This document shows positions 54,215-62,429 of a stretch of 64,000 nucleotides of DNA, piece by piece (the first letter of the stretch is position 1; the number at the start of each line of letters is the position of its first letter). The translations under genes were made by a program, and so were the position numbers. A model generated the notes under the pieces. The model made no database searches. It was not told where the DNA came from and saw only the letters and a program-made list of their open reading frames with translations. The stretch lies in contig NZ_QLLL01000001.1 of the NCBI RefSeq assembly GCF_003259335.1, forward strand, positions 62,001 through 126,000, written 5' to 3'. The DNA is from Chitinophaga skermanii. Its GTDB lineage: Bacteria > Bacteroidota > Bacteroidia > Chitinophagales > Chitinophagaceae.

Positions 54215-57200
54215 TGTGATCAATTTCTTCTGTTAATGGATTTTCTTCTTCGCCTTTTACAAGGATGTGTTTTTCAGATATTTTGCCGAAGATGTAATAC
54301 AACCCCGGTACAATCACCACACCAAACACGGTCCCGAATAACATACCGCCGGCTGCTGCAGTACCGATCGTACGGTTACCCAATGCTCCTGGACCTTTCG
54401 CCAATACTAAGGGAATCAAACCCGCGATAAATGCAAAGGATGTCATCAAAATCGGGCGGAAACGCACTTTTGCACCTTCCATAGCAGCTTTGATAACAGA
54501 TTCACCTGCACGGTGTTTCTGTACAGCAAATTCTACGATCAATACGGCGTTTTTACCTAATAAACCAATCAACATTACCAGCGCTACTTGCGCGTAAATG
54601 TTGTTTTCTAATCCCAATAATTTCAACAGTAAAAACGCACCGAAAATACCCGCCGGTAAAGAAAGAATAACGGCCAATGGTAAAATGAAACTTTCGTATT
54701 GTGCGGAAAGAATTAAGTAAACGAAGCCCAAACAAATCAAGAAGATATAAATGGCTTCATTACCTCGAGCAACCTCGTCTTTAGAGATACCAGCCCAATC
54801 AATACCATAACCACGTGGTAGGGCTTTCTTCGCTACTTCGTTGATAGCATTAATAGCTTCACCCGAACTAAAACCTGGTGCTGCTGAACCTTGGATTTCC
54901 GCGGCTGCATACATATTATGACGAGTAATCTCGGATAAACCATATACTTTCTCCATCGTCATAAATGCCGAGAAAGGTACCATCTCATCACGATCATTTT
55001 TCACATACAATTTCATAATGTCTTCTGGCAACGCTCGGTATTGTGGCGATGCTTGCACCATTACTTTATATTGACGGCCGAATTTGATGAAGTTGGTTTC
55101 GTAGTTGGAACCAACAAGTGTCGACATCGTAGACATCGCATTATCGATTGTTACGCCTTTTTGTTGGGCAATATCATTATCGATGTGCAACATATATTGT
55201 GGGAAGCTCGCGCTGTAGAAGGTGAAAACGGATTGTAATTCTTTCCGTTTACTTAACTCGGCTACGAATTCGCGGGCCACCGTTTCCATTTTCTTATAAT
55301 CGCCAGAGCCTGTTTTATCTAACAAGCGTAGCTCGAAACCGCCTGCAGCACCATAACCTGGTACGGCCGGTGGTTGGAAGAATTCAATTGCAGCACCTGG
55401 AATATCTTTTGCTTTTTCTTCCAGTTCTTCTATGATTTCTGTGGCGGATTGTTTACGTTCTTCCCAAGGCTTTAAGTTAATCAAACATGTACCAGAGTTA
55501 GCACCGGTACCTTCTGTTAAAATCTCGTAACCGGCCAAAGAGGATACAGATTGTACACCTTCGATTTCTTCTGAAATCTTTTGGAGACGTTCCGATACTT
55601 GGTTGGTTCTTTCTAAAGAAGAACCCGGAGGTGTTTGTATAATCGCGTAGATCATACCTTGGTCTTCGTTCGGAATGAAACCGGATGGCACTTTACTGCT
55701 CACATACCATGTACCAATACAGAATGCAATCAATATCCCGAACGTTACTACCCTACGGTTAATGATTTTACTTAACAAGTTGGTATATCTACCTGTAAGC
55801 TTATTGAACTGTTTATTGAAACCATCGAGGAATTTATCAACCGGTGATTTCTTCTTATTAGTACCATGGTTGTTCTTCAACATCATTGCACAAAGTGCCG
55901 GCGTTAAGGTTAACGCTACGATACCCGATAAGATAATGGAAGTAGCCATGGTGATAGAGAACTGGCGATAGAAGATACCTACCGGTCCCGACATAAATGC
56001 TACAGGAATGAATACCGCCGCCATCAAGAATGTAATGGCAATGATCGCACCACTGATCTCATGCATGGCTTCCATGGTTGCTTTCTTCGGTGATAGATGT
56101 TTTTCTTCCATCTTCGCATGCACCGCTTCAATTACTACAATCGCATCATCGACCACGATACCAATTGCCAATACCAAGGCAAACAACGTAATCAAGTTCA
56201 ATGTAATGCCAAAGAACTGCATGAATACGAAAGTTCCCACTAAGGATACAGGTACAGCAATCGCAGGGATTAATGTGGAACGCCAGTCGCCAAGGAATAG
56301 GAATACTACCAAACCCACGAGGATAAACGCTTCCACTAATGTGTGTACTACTTTTTCGATAGAAGCATCGAGGAACTTGGATACGTCGTACGAAATTTCA
56401 TAGTGAATACCTTTCGGGAACGAGTTGGCTTGGATTTCTTTCATCTTCGCCTTCACATCTTTAATAACTTGGCTGGCATTACTACCATACGATTGTTTCA
56501 ATACAATCGCAGCGGAAGAGTGACCGTTTAAGTTAGAATACAAATCGTACATGGAGCTACCAAATTCCACGTCGGCTACATCCTTCAAACGGAGCAATTC
56601 GCCGTTCGGGCTGGAGCGTAAGATGATATTTTCGTAGCCTTCTTTCGTGGTAAAACGACCCGGATATTTCAATACATATTCGAACGCTTGGGATCTTTTA
56701 CCAGAGCTTTCACCCGTTTTACCTGGAGAGGCTTCCAAGCTTTGTTCATTCAAAGACTTCATCACTTCTTCAGCCGAAATCTTGTATGCTAGCATACGAT
56801 CAGGTTTTAACCAGATACGCATCGCATATTCACGGTTACCCAAAATTTCGGCATAACCAACACCATCCACCCTTTTCAATTCTGGTAGGATATTGATGTC
56901 GGCATAGTTGTACAAGAATTTCTGATCCATTTTCGGATCATCACTATACAAGTTTACGTACATCAACATGTTGGATTCTTCGCGGGTGATTTTCACACCT
57001 TCGCGGACAACCAATGGTGGGAGCTTGTTAACTACTGAAGCTACGCGGTTTTGTACGTTAAGAGATGCTACGTTGGGATCGGTACCAAGATTGAATACAA
57101 CTTGAATAGTTGCTTCACCATCGTTACCCGCATCCGACGCCATATATTTCATGCCAGGAACCCCGTTAATGGCGCGTTCCAAAGGAATTACGACAGATTT

Positions 57201-57374
57201 AATCAGCAATTCGTTGTTGGCACCCGGGTATTCGGCCGTAATATTCACTTTCGGAGGAGAAATTGATGGGAACTGTGTTACCGGCAAATGCGTCATTGCC
57301 AACACACCCATAAATACGATGATGAGTGATATTACTATAGACAGGACGGGCCTGTGTATAAATTTATTAAACAT
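54207..57374 (-). CDS. RND efflux transporter permease (HAE1 family)
   Basis: 1055-residue inner-membrane proton-driven exporter of the AcrB/HAE1 type, twelve helices with two large periplasmic loops. The opening MFNKFIHRPVLSIVISLIIV, the paired aspartates in GIVVDDAIVVIEAVHAK (TM4 proton relay), the periplasmic NVEFGSS-like docking regions and GLLGKNAVLIVEFA are present. It probably exports hydrophobic drugs, detergents or metabolites together with the flanking adaptor and channel. The substrate is unknown. Confidence 0.96.
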   Translation of the reverse strand: MFNKFIHRPVLSIVISLIIVFMGVLAMTHLPVTQFPSISPPKVNITAEYPGANNELLIKSVVIPLERAINGVPGMKYMASDAGNDGEATIQVVFNLGTDPNVASLNVQNRVASVVNKLPPLVVREGVKITREESNMLMYVNLYSDDPKMDQKFLYNYADINILPELKRVDGVGYAEILGNREYAMRIWLKPDRMLAYKISAEEVMKSLNEQSLEASPGKTGESSGKRSQAFEYVLKYPGRFTTKEGYENIILRSSPNGELLRLKDVADVEFGSSMYDLYSNLNGHSSAAIVLKQSYGSNASQVIKDVKAKMKEIQANSFPKGIHYEISYDVSKFLDASIEKVVHTLVEAFILVGLVVFLFLGDWRSTLIPAIAVPVSLVGTFVFMQFFGITLNLITLFALVLAIGIVVDDAIVVIEAVHAKMEEKHLSPKKATMEAMHEISGAIIAITFLMAAVFIPVAFMSGPVGIFYRQFSITMATSIILSGIVALTLTPALCAMMLKNNHGTNKKKSPVDKFLDGFNKQFNKLTGRYTNLLSKIINRRVVTFGILIAFCIGTWYVSSKVPSGFIPNEDQGMIYAIIQTPPGSSLERTNQVSERLQKISEEIEGVQSVSSLAGYEILTEGTGANSGTCLINLKPWEERKQSATEIIEELEEKAKDIPGAAIEFFQPPAVPGYGAAGGFELRLLDKTGSGDYKKMETVAREFVAELSKRKELQSVFTFYSASFPQYMLHIDNDIAQQKGVTIDNAMSTMSTLVGSNYETNFIKFGRQYKVMVQASPQYRALPEDIMKLYVKNDRDEMVPFSAFMTMEKVYGLSEITRHNMYAAAEIQGSAAPGFSSGEAINAINEVAKKALPRGYGIDWAGISKDEVARGNEAIYIFLICLGFVYLILSAQYESFILPLAVILSLPAGIFGAFLLLKLLGLENNIYAQVALVMLIGLLGKNAVLIVEFAVQKHRAGESVIKAAMEGAKVRFRPILMTSFAFIAGLIPLVLAKGPGALGNRTIGTAAAGGMLFGTVFGVVIVPGLYYIFGKISEKHILVKGEEENPLTEEIDHNV

Positions 57375-57401
57375 TGAACTTCACAATTAGGAATGAAACT
57401 T

Positions 57402-58481
57402 TTATTCCGCTCTCAAGCGCAAACTCGCCAACACTTCTTCGGGCTTGATGTACTCGAACTGGATTTTATCGTCGTCTTTTGCTTTTTGCACGCCATCCAA
57501 CAAGATTTTATCGCCCTCGCTGAGGCCATTATCTACTACGAATAAATCTGGCATACGACCGGCGATATTGATGTTGCGGGATTTCACGACGTTATTTTTA
57601 TCGATTACAAAGACATAGAGTTTGTCTTGAATTTCGTACGTCGCTTTTTGCGGGATGACTAAGGCGTTTCTTAGGGGAACGGTCATTTGTACTTTACCGG
57701 TTTCTCCATGTTTTAATAGCCTATCTGGGTTTGCAAAACGTGCTCTGAACGCGATATTACCAGTTTCGCTGTCGAATTCGCTTTCAATTGTTTCCACGTC
57801 TCCTTTTACAGGGAGTGGTTGGTTGTTGGCAAGTAATAAGGTCACTTTTGTATTACCACGATTTTTTGTGTTGGTTTGGTAATCCAAGTATTCGGGTTCC
57901 GAAACGTTGAAGTACGCGAACATTTGGCTGTTATCGGAAAGGCTGGTTAATAACTCGCCTTCATCGATTAAGCTTCCTAATTTTTTTGGCAATCTGTCGA
58001 TGGTGCCTTCAAATGGCGCCCTAATTTCGGTAAAAGAAAGGTGAAGTTTTGCTAAAGCGATTTCAGCATTTGCTTGGTCGAGCTTGGCTTTGGCCATTGC
58101 TTGCTCATTCTTGGAAACGATGTTTTTGTCGACTAAGGCTGTTGAGTTTTGGTACTCGATTTCAGCGGCTTTCCCTTCAGCTTGCGCTTTTAATAATTCG
58201 GCTTCATACACTTTAGGCATGATGCGGAATAGTAATTGGCCGGCTTTTACGTACTGACCTTCGTCTACGAAAATCTTTTCGAGATAACCCTTTTCTTGTG
58301 CGCGAATTTCGATGTTGCGCACTGAGCGGATTTGGGATACATATTCTTTCGTAAAAGAAGTATCCACTTTCATTGGGTTTGTTACGGTGAACTTCGTGGC
58401 TGTTTCTTTTTCTTCGTGTTTTGAGATACAGCTTTGGCAGAACAGGGCAATAACACCCGTGAACATGACAATTCTCTTCAT
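57402..58481 (-). CDS. RND efflux periplasmic adaptor
   Basis: 359-residue membrane fusion protein joining permease and channel. The signal region MKRIVMFTGVIALFCQSC may be a lipoprotein signal with a poor lipobox. Lipoyl-type half motifs (VRNIEIRAQEKGYLEKIFVDEG and FEGTIDRLPKKLGSLIDEG) flank a short helical hairpin (about 75-125), then beta-barrel and membrane-proximal domains. The start at 58481 is preferred; an upstream in-frame ATG at 58610 adds 43 cysteine-rich residues unlike a signal. It is first in the three-gene operon. Confidence 0.92.
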   Translation of the reverse strand: MKRIVMFTGVIALFCQSCISKHEEKETATKFTVTNPMKVDTSFTKEYVSQIRSVRNIEIRAQEKGYLEKIFVDEGQYVKAGQLLFRIMPKVYEAELLKAQAEGKAAEIEYQNSTALVDKNIVSKNEQAMAKAKLDQANAEIALAKLHLSFTEIRAPFEGTIDRLPKKLGSLIDEGELLTSLSDNSQMFAYFNVSEPEYLDYQTNTKNRGNTKVTLLLANNQPLPVKGDVETIESEFDSETGNIAFRARFANPDRLLKHGETGKVQMTVPLRNALVIPQKATYEIQDKLYVFVIDKNNVVKSRNINIAGRMPDLFVVDNGLSEGDKILLDGVQKAKDDDKIQFEYIKPEEVLASLRLRAE

Positions 58482-58659
58482 GATATTATTGGAAATTAAG
58501 CGATTGGTTGCGCAGAAACCAGGGTGTGCCTGGCATACAAATGGTGGCACAGTTTGACCAAAGTAGGCAGTAATTAAGCAAACGGTTAAACGGAATGCAT
58601 GTAAAAGCACCCCAACTACGCATGGTTATGCCGTTGGAAACTGGAATTCACACGAAGAA

Positions 58660-59040
58660 TCAGATTCTAAGTGCGCTATGTTTGATGTAGATGTATGATG
58701 AAAGATCGTAGCATCCCGGGGGAGCATGATGGCTACTATATAAGAAAGTAAGTATCGATTGATATGAATTGATAGCTGAATAGCTGACCAATAATTTATA
58801 CTTGCGAGCAAATGAAGAATGAGGGTCTTCATCAAAAACATCATCTGTTATCAAATGATCCCCTTCCTTATCAATATTTAAATCTTTAATAAGCGTGGTA
58901 GAAGAATGATCGATGATATGATGGCGAGCACGGTCATAGCGAATGCGGGTGTTGTCCTTCCGGGCACCGGCTATTACATACCCATCTCCTAACAATAGGA
59001 GAATACATATGTGCAAAAATATTTTTACCGCTATTCTCAT
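58660..59040 (-). CDS. Hypothetical exported protein
   Basis: 126-residue protein with a clear signal peptide (MRIAVKIFLHICILLLLGD, cleaved near IAGARKD). The mature part is highly charged and rich in histidine and aspartate (YDRARHHIIDHSSTTLIKDL, NIDKEGDHLITDDVFDED), then a hydrophobic tail with SYQSILTFLYSSHHAPPGC. I recognise no domain. It precedes the efflux operon on the same strand by about 180 bp and may be read from its own promoter. Confidence 0.6.
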   Translation of the reverse strand: MRIAVKIFLHICILLLLGDGYVIAGARKDNTRIRYDRARHHIIDHSSTTLIKDLNIDKEGDHLITDDVFDEDPHSSFARKYKLLVSYSAINSYQSILTFLYSSHHAPPGCYDLSSYIYIKHSALRI

Positions 59041-59631
59041 TCTGAAATCAAAAGTAGTAAAAGATTGATTGTTGGTTAGTGTCCAGGCCTCCAGTTGCCA
59101 GTCAACAAAAGGTTAAATTTTGTAGAATGTAACACTAGTAAGCATTTGAGGGTACTTTGAACCGCCTTAAAATGTGCTTAATTTTGATGCAATTTTCACC
59201 AGGCTCATTTTTTTTCGGTCGATTCGCCACATTTCTTACAATTTTTAATCACCAATTATTCATAAAAAATGCCTGCTTCCGGAAAAGCAAGCATTCAATT
59301 TTTAGCCAAAAGCTATCTCTTTTGCAAGAGAATAACCATTTCGCAGGCAGCTAGGGACCGCCTGCAATTATCAAAATACATGCTTATGTTACAACTGCGT
59401 CAAGCCGAAACTTGCGCATGCTATTTTAGGGAAAACGTTGGTTCTTTGGTTTGTTGGTACTAGTAAGACGCTTGGAAATTGCCTTCACCCTATTCTTTTC
59501 CAAAATATTTTTTCTAGCTATCAAAACATCGCCTGAATGGTCAACAATTTCCCTTTTCTTTGCGTTCTTCCTATACGGGAAACCACGAACCAGTCAGAGA
59601 AACCAATTCATAAACCTCGAAAACAGACATC
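59041..59631. other. Gene-poor AT-rich region
   Basis: 591 bp between the divergent exported-protein gene and the DUF4397 gene. It contains a terminator-like hairpin (59267-59301: AATGC-CTGCTT with AAGCAA-GCATT then CAATTTTT) that ends no known gene. Short frames here have poor composition and were not called. Confidence 0.35.
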
Positions 59632-60320
59632 ATGCGAATGCGCATTGGCCTTTTACTACTCTTTTTATGTAGCACCTTATTATTTGTTAGCTGTACTAGT
59701 GATGACGATGATGATATTGATACAGGTGCATTGGTGGTGATGAACACTTCGCCCAATAGTACCCCGGTAGATTTTTTCCTCGATGGCCGGCAAGTTAACA
59801 CCTCCCCTATGGCTTACCCTAACAATTCGGGTTATTTTAATGCTTATGCCGGGCAAAGATTGTTGCAAGTAAATATGGGGGGCAGGTAAAGGTTACGGAA
59901 ACCCTCAACATTATGAAGAACAGCTTCTACAGTATGTTCCTCATCGATTCGGCATCAAAACTCAAGCCCATGTTCGTTACCGATAACTTTTCGGGCAGCA
60001 CATTGAAGGCAAATGTTCGTTTTTTTAATGTAAGTCCGAATAGTGCTACTGTGACAGTAGGCTTATTGCAAGGCACTACATTTACGCCATTATTTTCGAA
60101 CCGTGGGTTTGAAACACAAACCAGTGGTACGGCGAATGAAAAGTTCATAGAAGTTACGCCTGGGGTATATTCTGTCCAGGTGAGAAGAGCAAGTGATGGT
60201 TTTGTTCTGCTAACAGCAAATGATGTTACTTTACAGAATGGTAGGTATTATACGCAAGTGCTGCGGGGGTTCAATTCTGTAGAAGCGCCATTAATTTTAC
60301 AAACGCTTATGAATCATTAG
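59632..60320 (+). pseudogene. DUF4397-type lipoprotein, frameshifted at a G6 tract
   Basis: A lipoprotein (lipobox LLFVSC; then a DDDDD run) of the DUF4397 kind: ALVVMNTSPNSTPVDFFLDG, SGYFNAYAGQRLLQVNMGG. The frame stops at 59887-59889, but the next frame continues directly: after one extra G it reads GQVKVTETLNIMKNSFYSMF and on to a normal end at 60320 (residue 229 of the joined protein). The break sits in GGGGGG (59877-59882). It is either a real mutation, a phase-variable slippage site or a base-calling error in a homopolymer. In the joined form the protein is intact. Confidence 0.8.
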
Positions 60321-60455
60321 TTTTTAAATTGATATAGCGATGTAATGAACTGGTTTTGTTGCGGTTGTAGGCATAAAACCACTGTTTACTCTTACTTTAC
60401 TCATGGTAATCCAACGGATTAAATCAGTACCGGTAAAAAGTAAAGAAGATAGCAT

Positions 60456-60489
60456 AAAGGTCTTTCCTTACAAGGGAAGGCCTTTTTTA
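60456..60489. terminator. Bidirectional terminator between DUF4397 gene and idi
   Basis: AAAGGTCTTTCCTT with its near-complement AAGGGAAGGCCTTT, then TTTTTT; it separates convergent genes. Confidence 0.8.
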
Positions 60490-61014
60490 TGCATGTGCCT
60501 TAACTGCCCATGCCTGTACTTTGTGAAATGCTTCTTTAAACCAGAAAGTAAACTGCCCTGGTTTGGTTTGGAGTAAATGGTGGATGTCGTCGAGGGAATA
60601 GTAGCCAAAGTCTTGTACTTCCGACTTTTCGGGTACAATATCGCCGTCGTAATAGCCTACCAGTACGTGGTCGAATTCATGTTCTGTGAGGTTATTGTCG
60701 AGTTGGGCCTTATATGTGAAGGAAAATATCTCTGTTAATTCGCATTCGAATCCCATTTCTTCGCGTAACCTACGTTTTGCGCCGGTTATTAGATCTTCCC
60801 CGAGAATGGGATGGGAACAACAAGCATTCGTCCATAAGCCACCGGAATGGTACTTTTCCGTTGCGCGTTGATGGAGGAGCATTTCGTGTTGATGATTGAA
60901 AATAAAGATAGAAAAAGCCCGGTGTAGCAAACCTTTTTCGTGTGCTTCGAGTTTTTCCATGGTGCCTACGGGTTCATCTTGTTCGTTCACTAGGATAACA
61001 GGGGCGTGTATCAT
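60487..61014 (-). CDS. idi: Isopentenyl-diphosphate delta-isomerase, type 1
   Basis: 175-residue Nudix-fold isomerase interconverting isopentenyl and dimethylallyl diphosphate, feeding prenyl synthesis (including the substrate of uppS and of the terpene synthase elsewhere in the window). The motif TNACCSHP holds the catalytic cysteine; RRLREEMGFE is the Nudix-like helix, and FSTY/YKA and EHEFDHVLVG follow, with the glutamates in HEFDH. The start at 61014 (MIHAPVIL) is usual; an ATG 14 codons upstream is less likely. Confidence 0.95.
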   Translation of the reverse strand: MIHAPVILVNEQDEPVGTMEKLEAHEKGLLHRAFSIFIFNHQHEMLLHQRATEKYHSGGLWTNACCSHPILGEDLITGAKRRLREEMGFECELTEIFSFTYKAQLDNNLTEHEFDHVLVGYYDGDIVPEKSEVQDFGYYSLDDIHHLLQTKPGQFTFWFKEAFHKVQAWAVKAHA

Positions 61015-61450
61015 AAACGCGTGATTATAAGTTAGATATTGCTGCCAGGTCGTCAAAAACTTTGCCGTTCTTTATAAAGATAGTATACAAAGTTTAGATT
61101 TTACAGGAAAAAGGGTAACAAGCGGGGCTTAAGGGGGATATAAAAAAAGTAAGTAACGGAACAAATAAGTTCAGTTACTTACTTTTTATTGAACAACATT
61201 TGTGTTTTCGCTCCTCGTTGCCTTGGAGAGATATTGAATTTTTTGGAAAAACTAAGTGAAAGATAGTCGATATGGGTGTTGGGTTATTTTCATAGTAAAA
61301 TACAAGTTTTGCGGTTCACAATGATTTTCAACTAAACTGATAAGCATGCAGAAACAAGGGCCAGTATTAATTTTTACCGGATATGGTTCTAAAAGAAAAT
61401 GAGGTTTGTCTCGAACAAGCTAGTGGTTAAAATTAGCGACTACATTCACA
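61015..61450. other. Intergenic region between ECF sigma gene and idi
   Basis: 436 bp with a bidirectional hairpin at 61144-61187 (AAAAAGTAAGTAAC and complement, with a nested GAAC/GTTC), which probably ends the sigma-factor transcript. A 31-codon minus-strand frame (61252-61347) was considered and not called. Confidence 0.4.
61144..61187. terminator. Terminator-like hairpin downstream of sigma factor gene
   Basis: 14-bp perfect stem AAAAAGTAAGTAAC (61144-61157) with its complement (61174-61187), extended by an inner GAAC/GTTC helix, flanked by A- and T-runs. Confidence 0.65.
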
Positions 61451-61951
61451 TTAGTGCCTTGCTACTTGGGCTTTTAACATTTTTCGGGCGAAGTGGATAC
61501 GGCTTTTGATGGTACCCAGTGGTTCATCTAGTAAATCGGCGATTTCGTAATATTTGAAACCATCGAGATAAAGTAAGAAAGGCTTTTTGAAGATAACGGG
61601 TAGCGTGTGAACGGCTACTTGTATATCTTTTACTCTTAAGCCTGATTCTGCTTGATTACCAATGATTACTTGGTTGGAGTTCAACAAGAAATCGTTGGTA
61701 GAATTGTCAAAACAGAAGTGTTGTTTGGATTTGCGCCGGTAGTTATTAATAAAGATATTCCTCATAATGGTATACAGCCAGGCCCGGATATTAGTACCGG
61801 CAAGGTACTTTTCTTGGTTGGAGATGGCTCTAAACATTGTTTCTTGGAAGAGATCTTTAGCTGATTCGGCGTCTTTGGTTAGCGTAATCGCGAACGGTTT
61901 GAGAAAATCAGCATTGCTCAATAATAGGGTGTTGAATTCAGCGGATGACAT
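61451..61951 (-). CDS. ECF-type RNA polymerase sigma factor
   Basis: 166-residue sigma-70 family factor. Region 2 (about 20-80: DAESAKDLFQETMFRAISNQ, then WLYTIMRNIFINNYRR) binds core and the -10 element; region 4 (about 115-165: FKYYEIADLLDEPLGTIKSR, then IHFARKMLKA) binds the -35. No anti-sigma gene is adjacent. The start at 61951 is preferred over 61984. It diverges from the polysaccharide export gene with 478 bp between, so it might regulate that locus; this is inference. Confidence 0.9.
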   Translation of the reverse strand: MSSAEFNTLLLSNADFLKPFAITLTKDAESAKDLFQETMFRAISNQEKYLAGTNIRAWLYTIMRNIFINNYRRKSKQHFCFDNSTNDFLLNSNQVIIGNQAESGLRVKDIQVAVHTLPVIFKKPFLLYLDGFKYYEIADLLDEPLGTIKSRIHFARKMLKAQVARH

Positions 61952-62429
61952 ATTGTTTAATTTTTGCTTGACTAATTTAAACAAAATTAATGTTCATTCC
62001 AACAATTTCCATCATTTTTTCAAAGGAAAGAAATTCTCTCGCACTCTTAACATTTTCATAATCAGTATTTAAATATACAGAAAATAATATAAACGCGGAA
62101 ATTTTAGATTTTGGAGCGTTTGGGATTCTGTTTAACTGTTTATGTATAAATAATTAAACAAATGTTATAATGTTGATATGTTACTGTAGGTTTTCCTGTA
62201 TAAAATAATATACGGTAGTTTGCACAGTTTGGATTGAAATTTGTTAACAAACGGGGTGCCATTCTTTAAAGGTCGGAATAGTTTATAGTTGATGAATGGT
62301 TTTCAATCTATTATCATTTATATGGTATTTTTAATAAATTTGCCTGCCTTTTTCAAGGTAAATGCCTTGAAAATTGGGAATGTTGGTTTATTGGATACCT
62401 TAAAGTTTCGAGAAGTTTATATACACTCT
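61952..62429. other. Divergent AT-rich region (sigma factor / polysaccharide export)
   Basis: 478 bp of AT-rich sequence. It carries TAAATTTG (62335-62342), a promoter -7 box for the export gene, and a 9-bp hairpin in the following leader (TTTTCAAGG 62350-62358 with 62365-62373). Nothing else is recognisable. Confidence 0.45.
62335..62342 (+). promoter_or_regulatory. Promoter -7 box for polysaccharide export gene
   Basis: TAAATTTG fits TAnnTTTG and implies an 80-nt leader with a hairpin at 62350-62373. Confidence 0.5.

Noticed and set aside
58482..58610. N-terminal 43-residue extension of the RND adaptor
   Set aside because: The extension contains several cysteines and no signal-peptide logic; the ATG at 58481 starts a proper signal sequence.
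58626..58844. 72-codon minus-strand ORF overlapping the exported protein gene
   Set aside because: Out-of-frame shadow of the better-supported gene at 58660-59040, which has a signal peptide.
59157..59463. Small plus-strand ORFs of about 65 codons
   Set aside because: Overlapping frames with no family-like composition, no credible start context, and a terminator-like hairpin inside them.
61252..61347. 31-codon minus-strand ORF (MLISLVENHCEPQ...)
   Set aside because: No coding signature and no own terminator directly after it; the downstream hairpin is better explained by the sigma gene.
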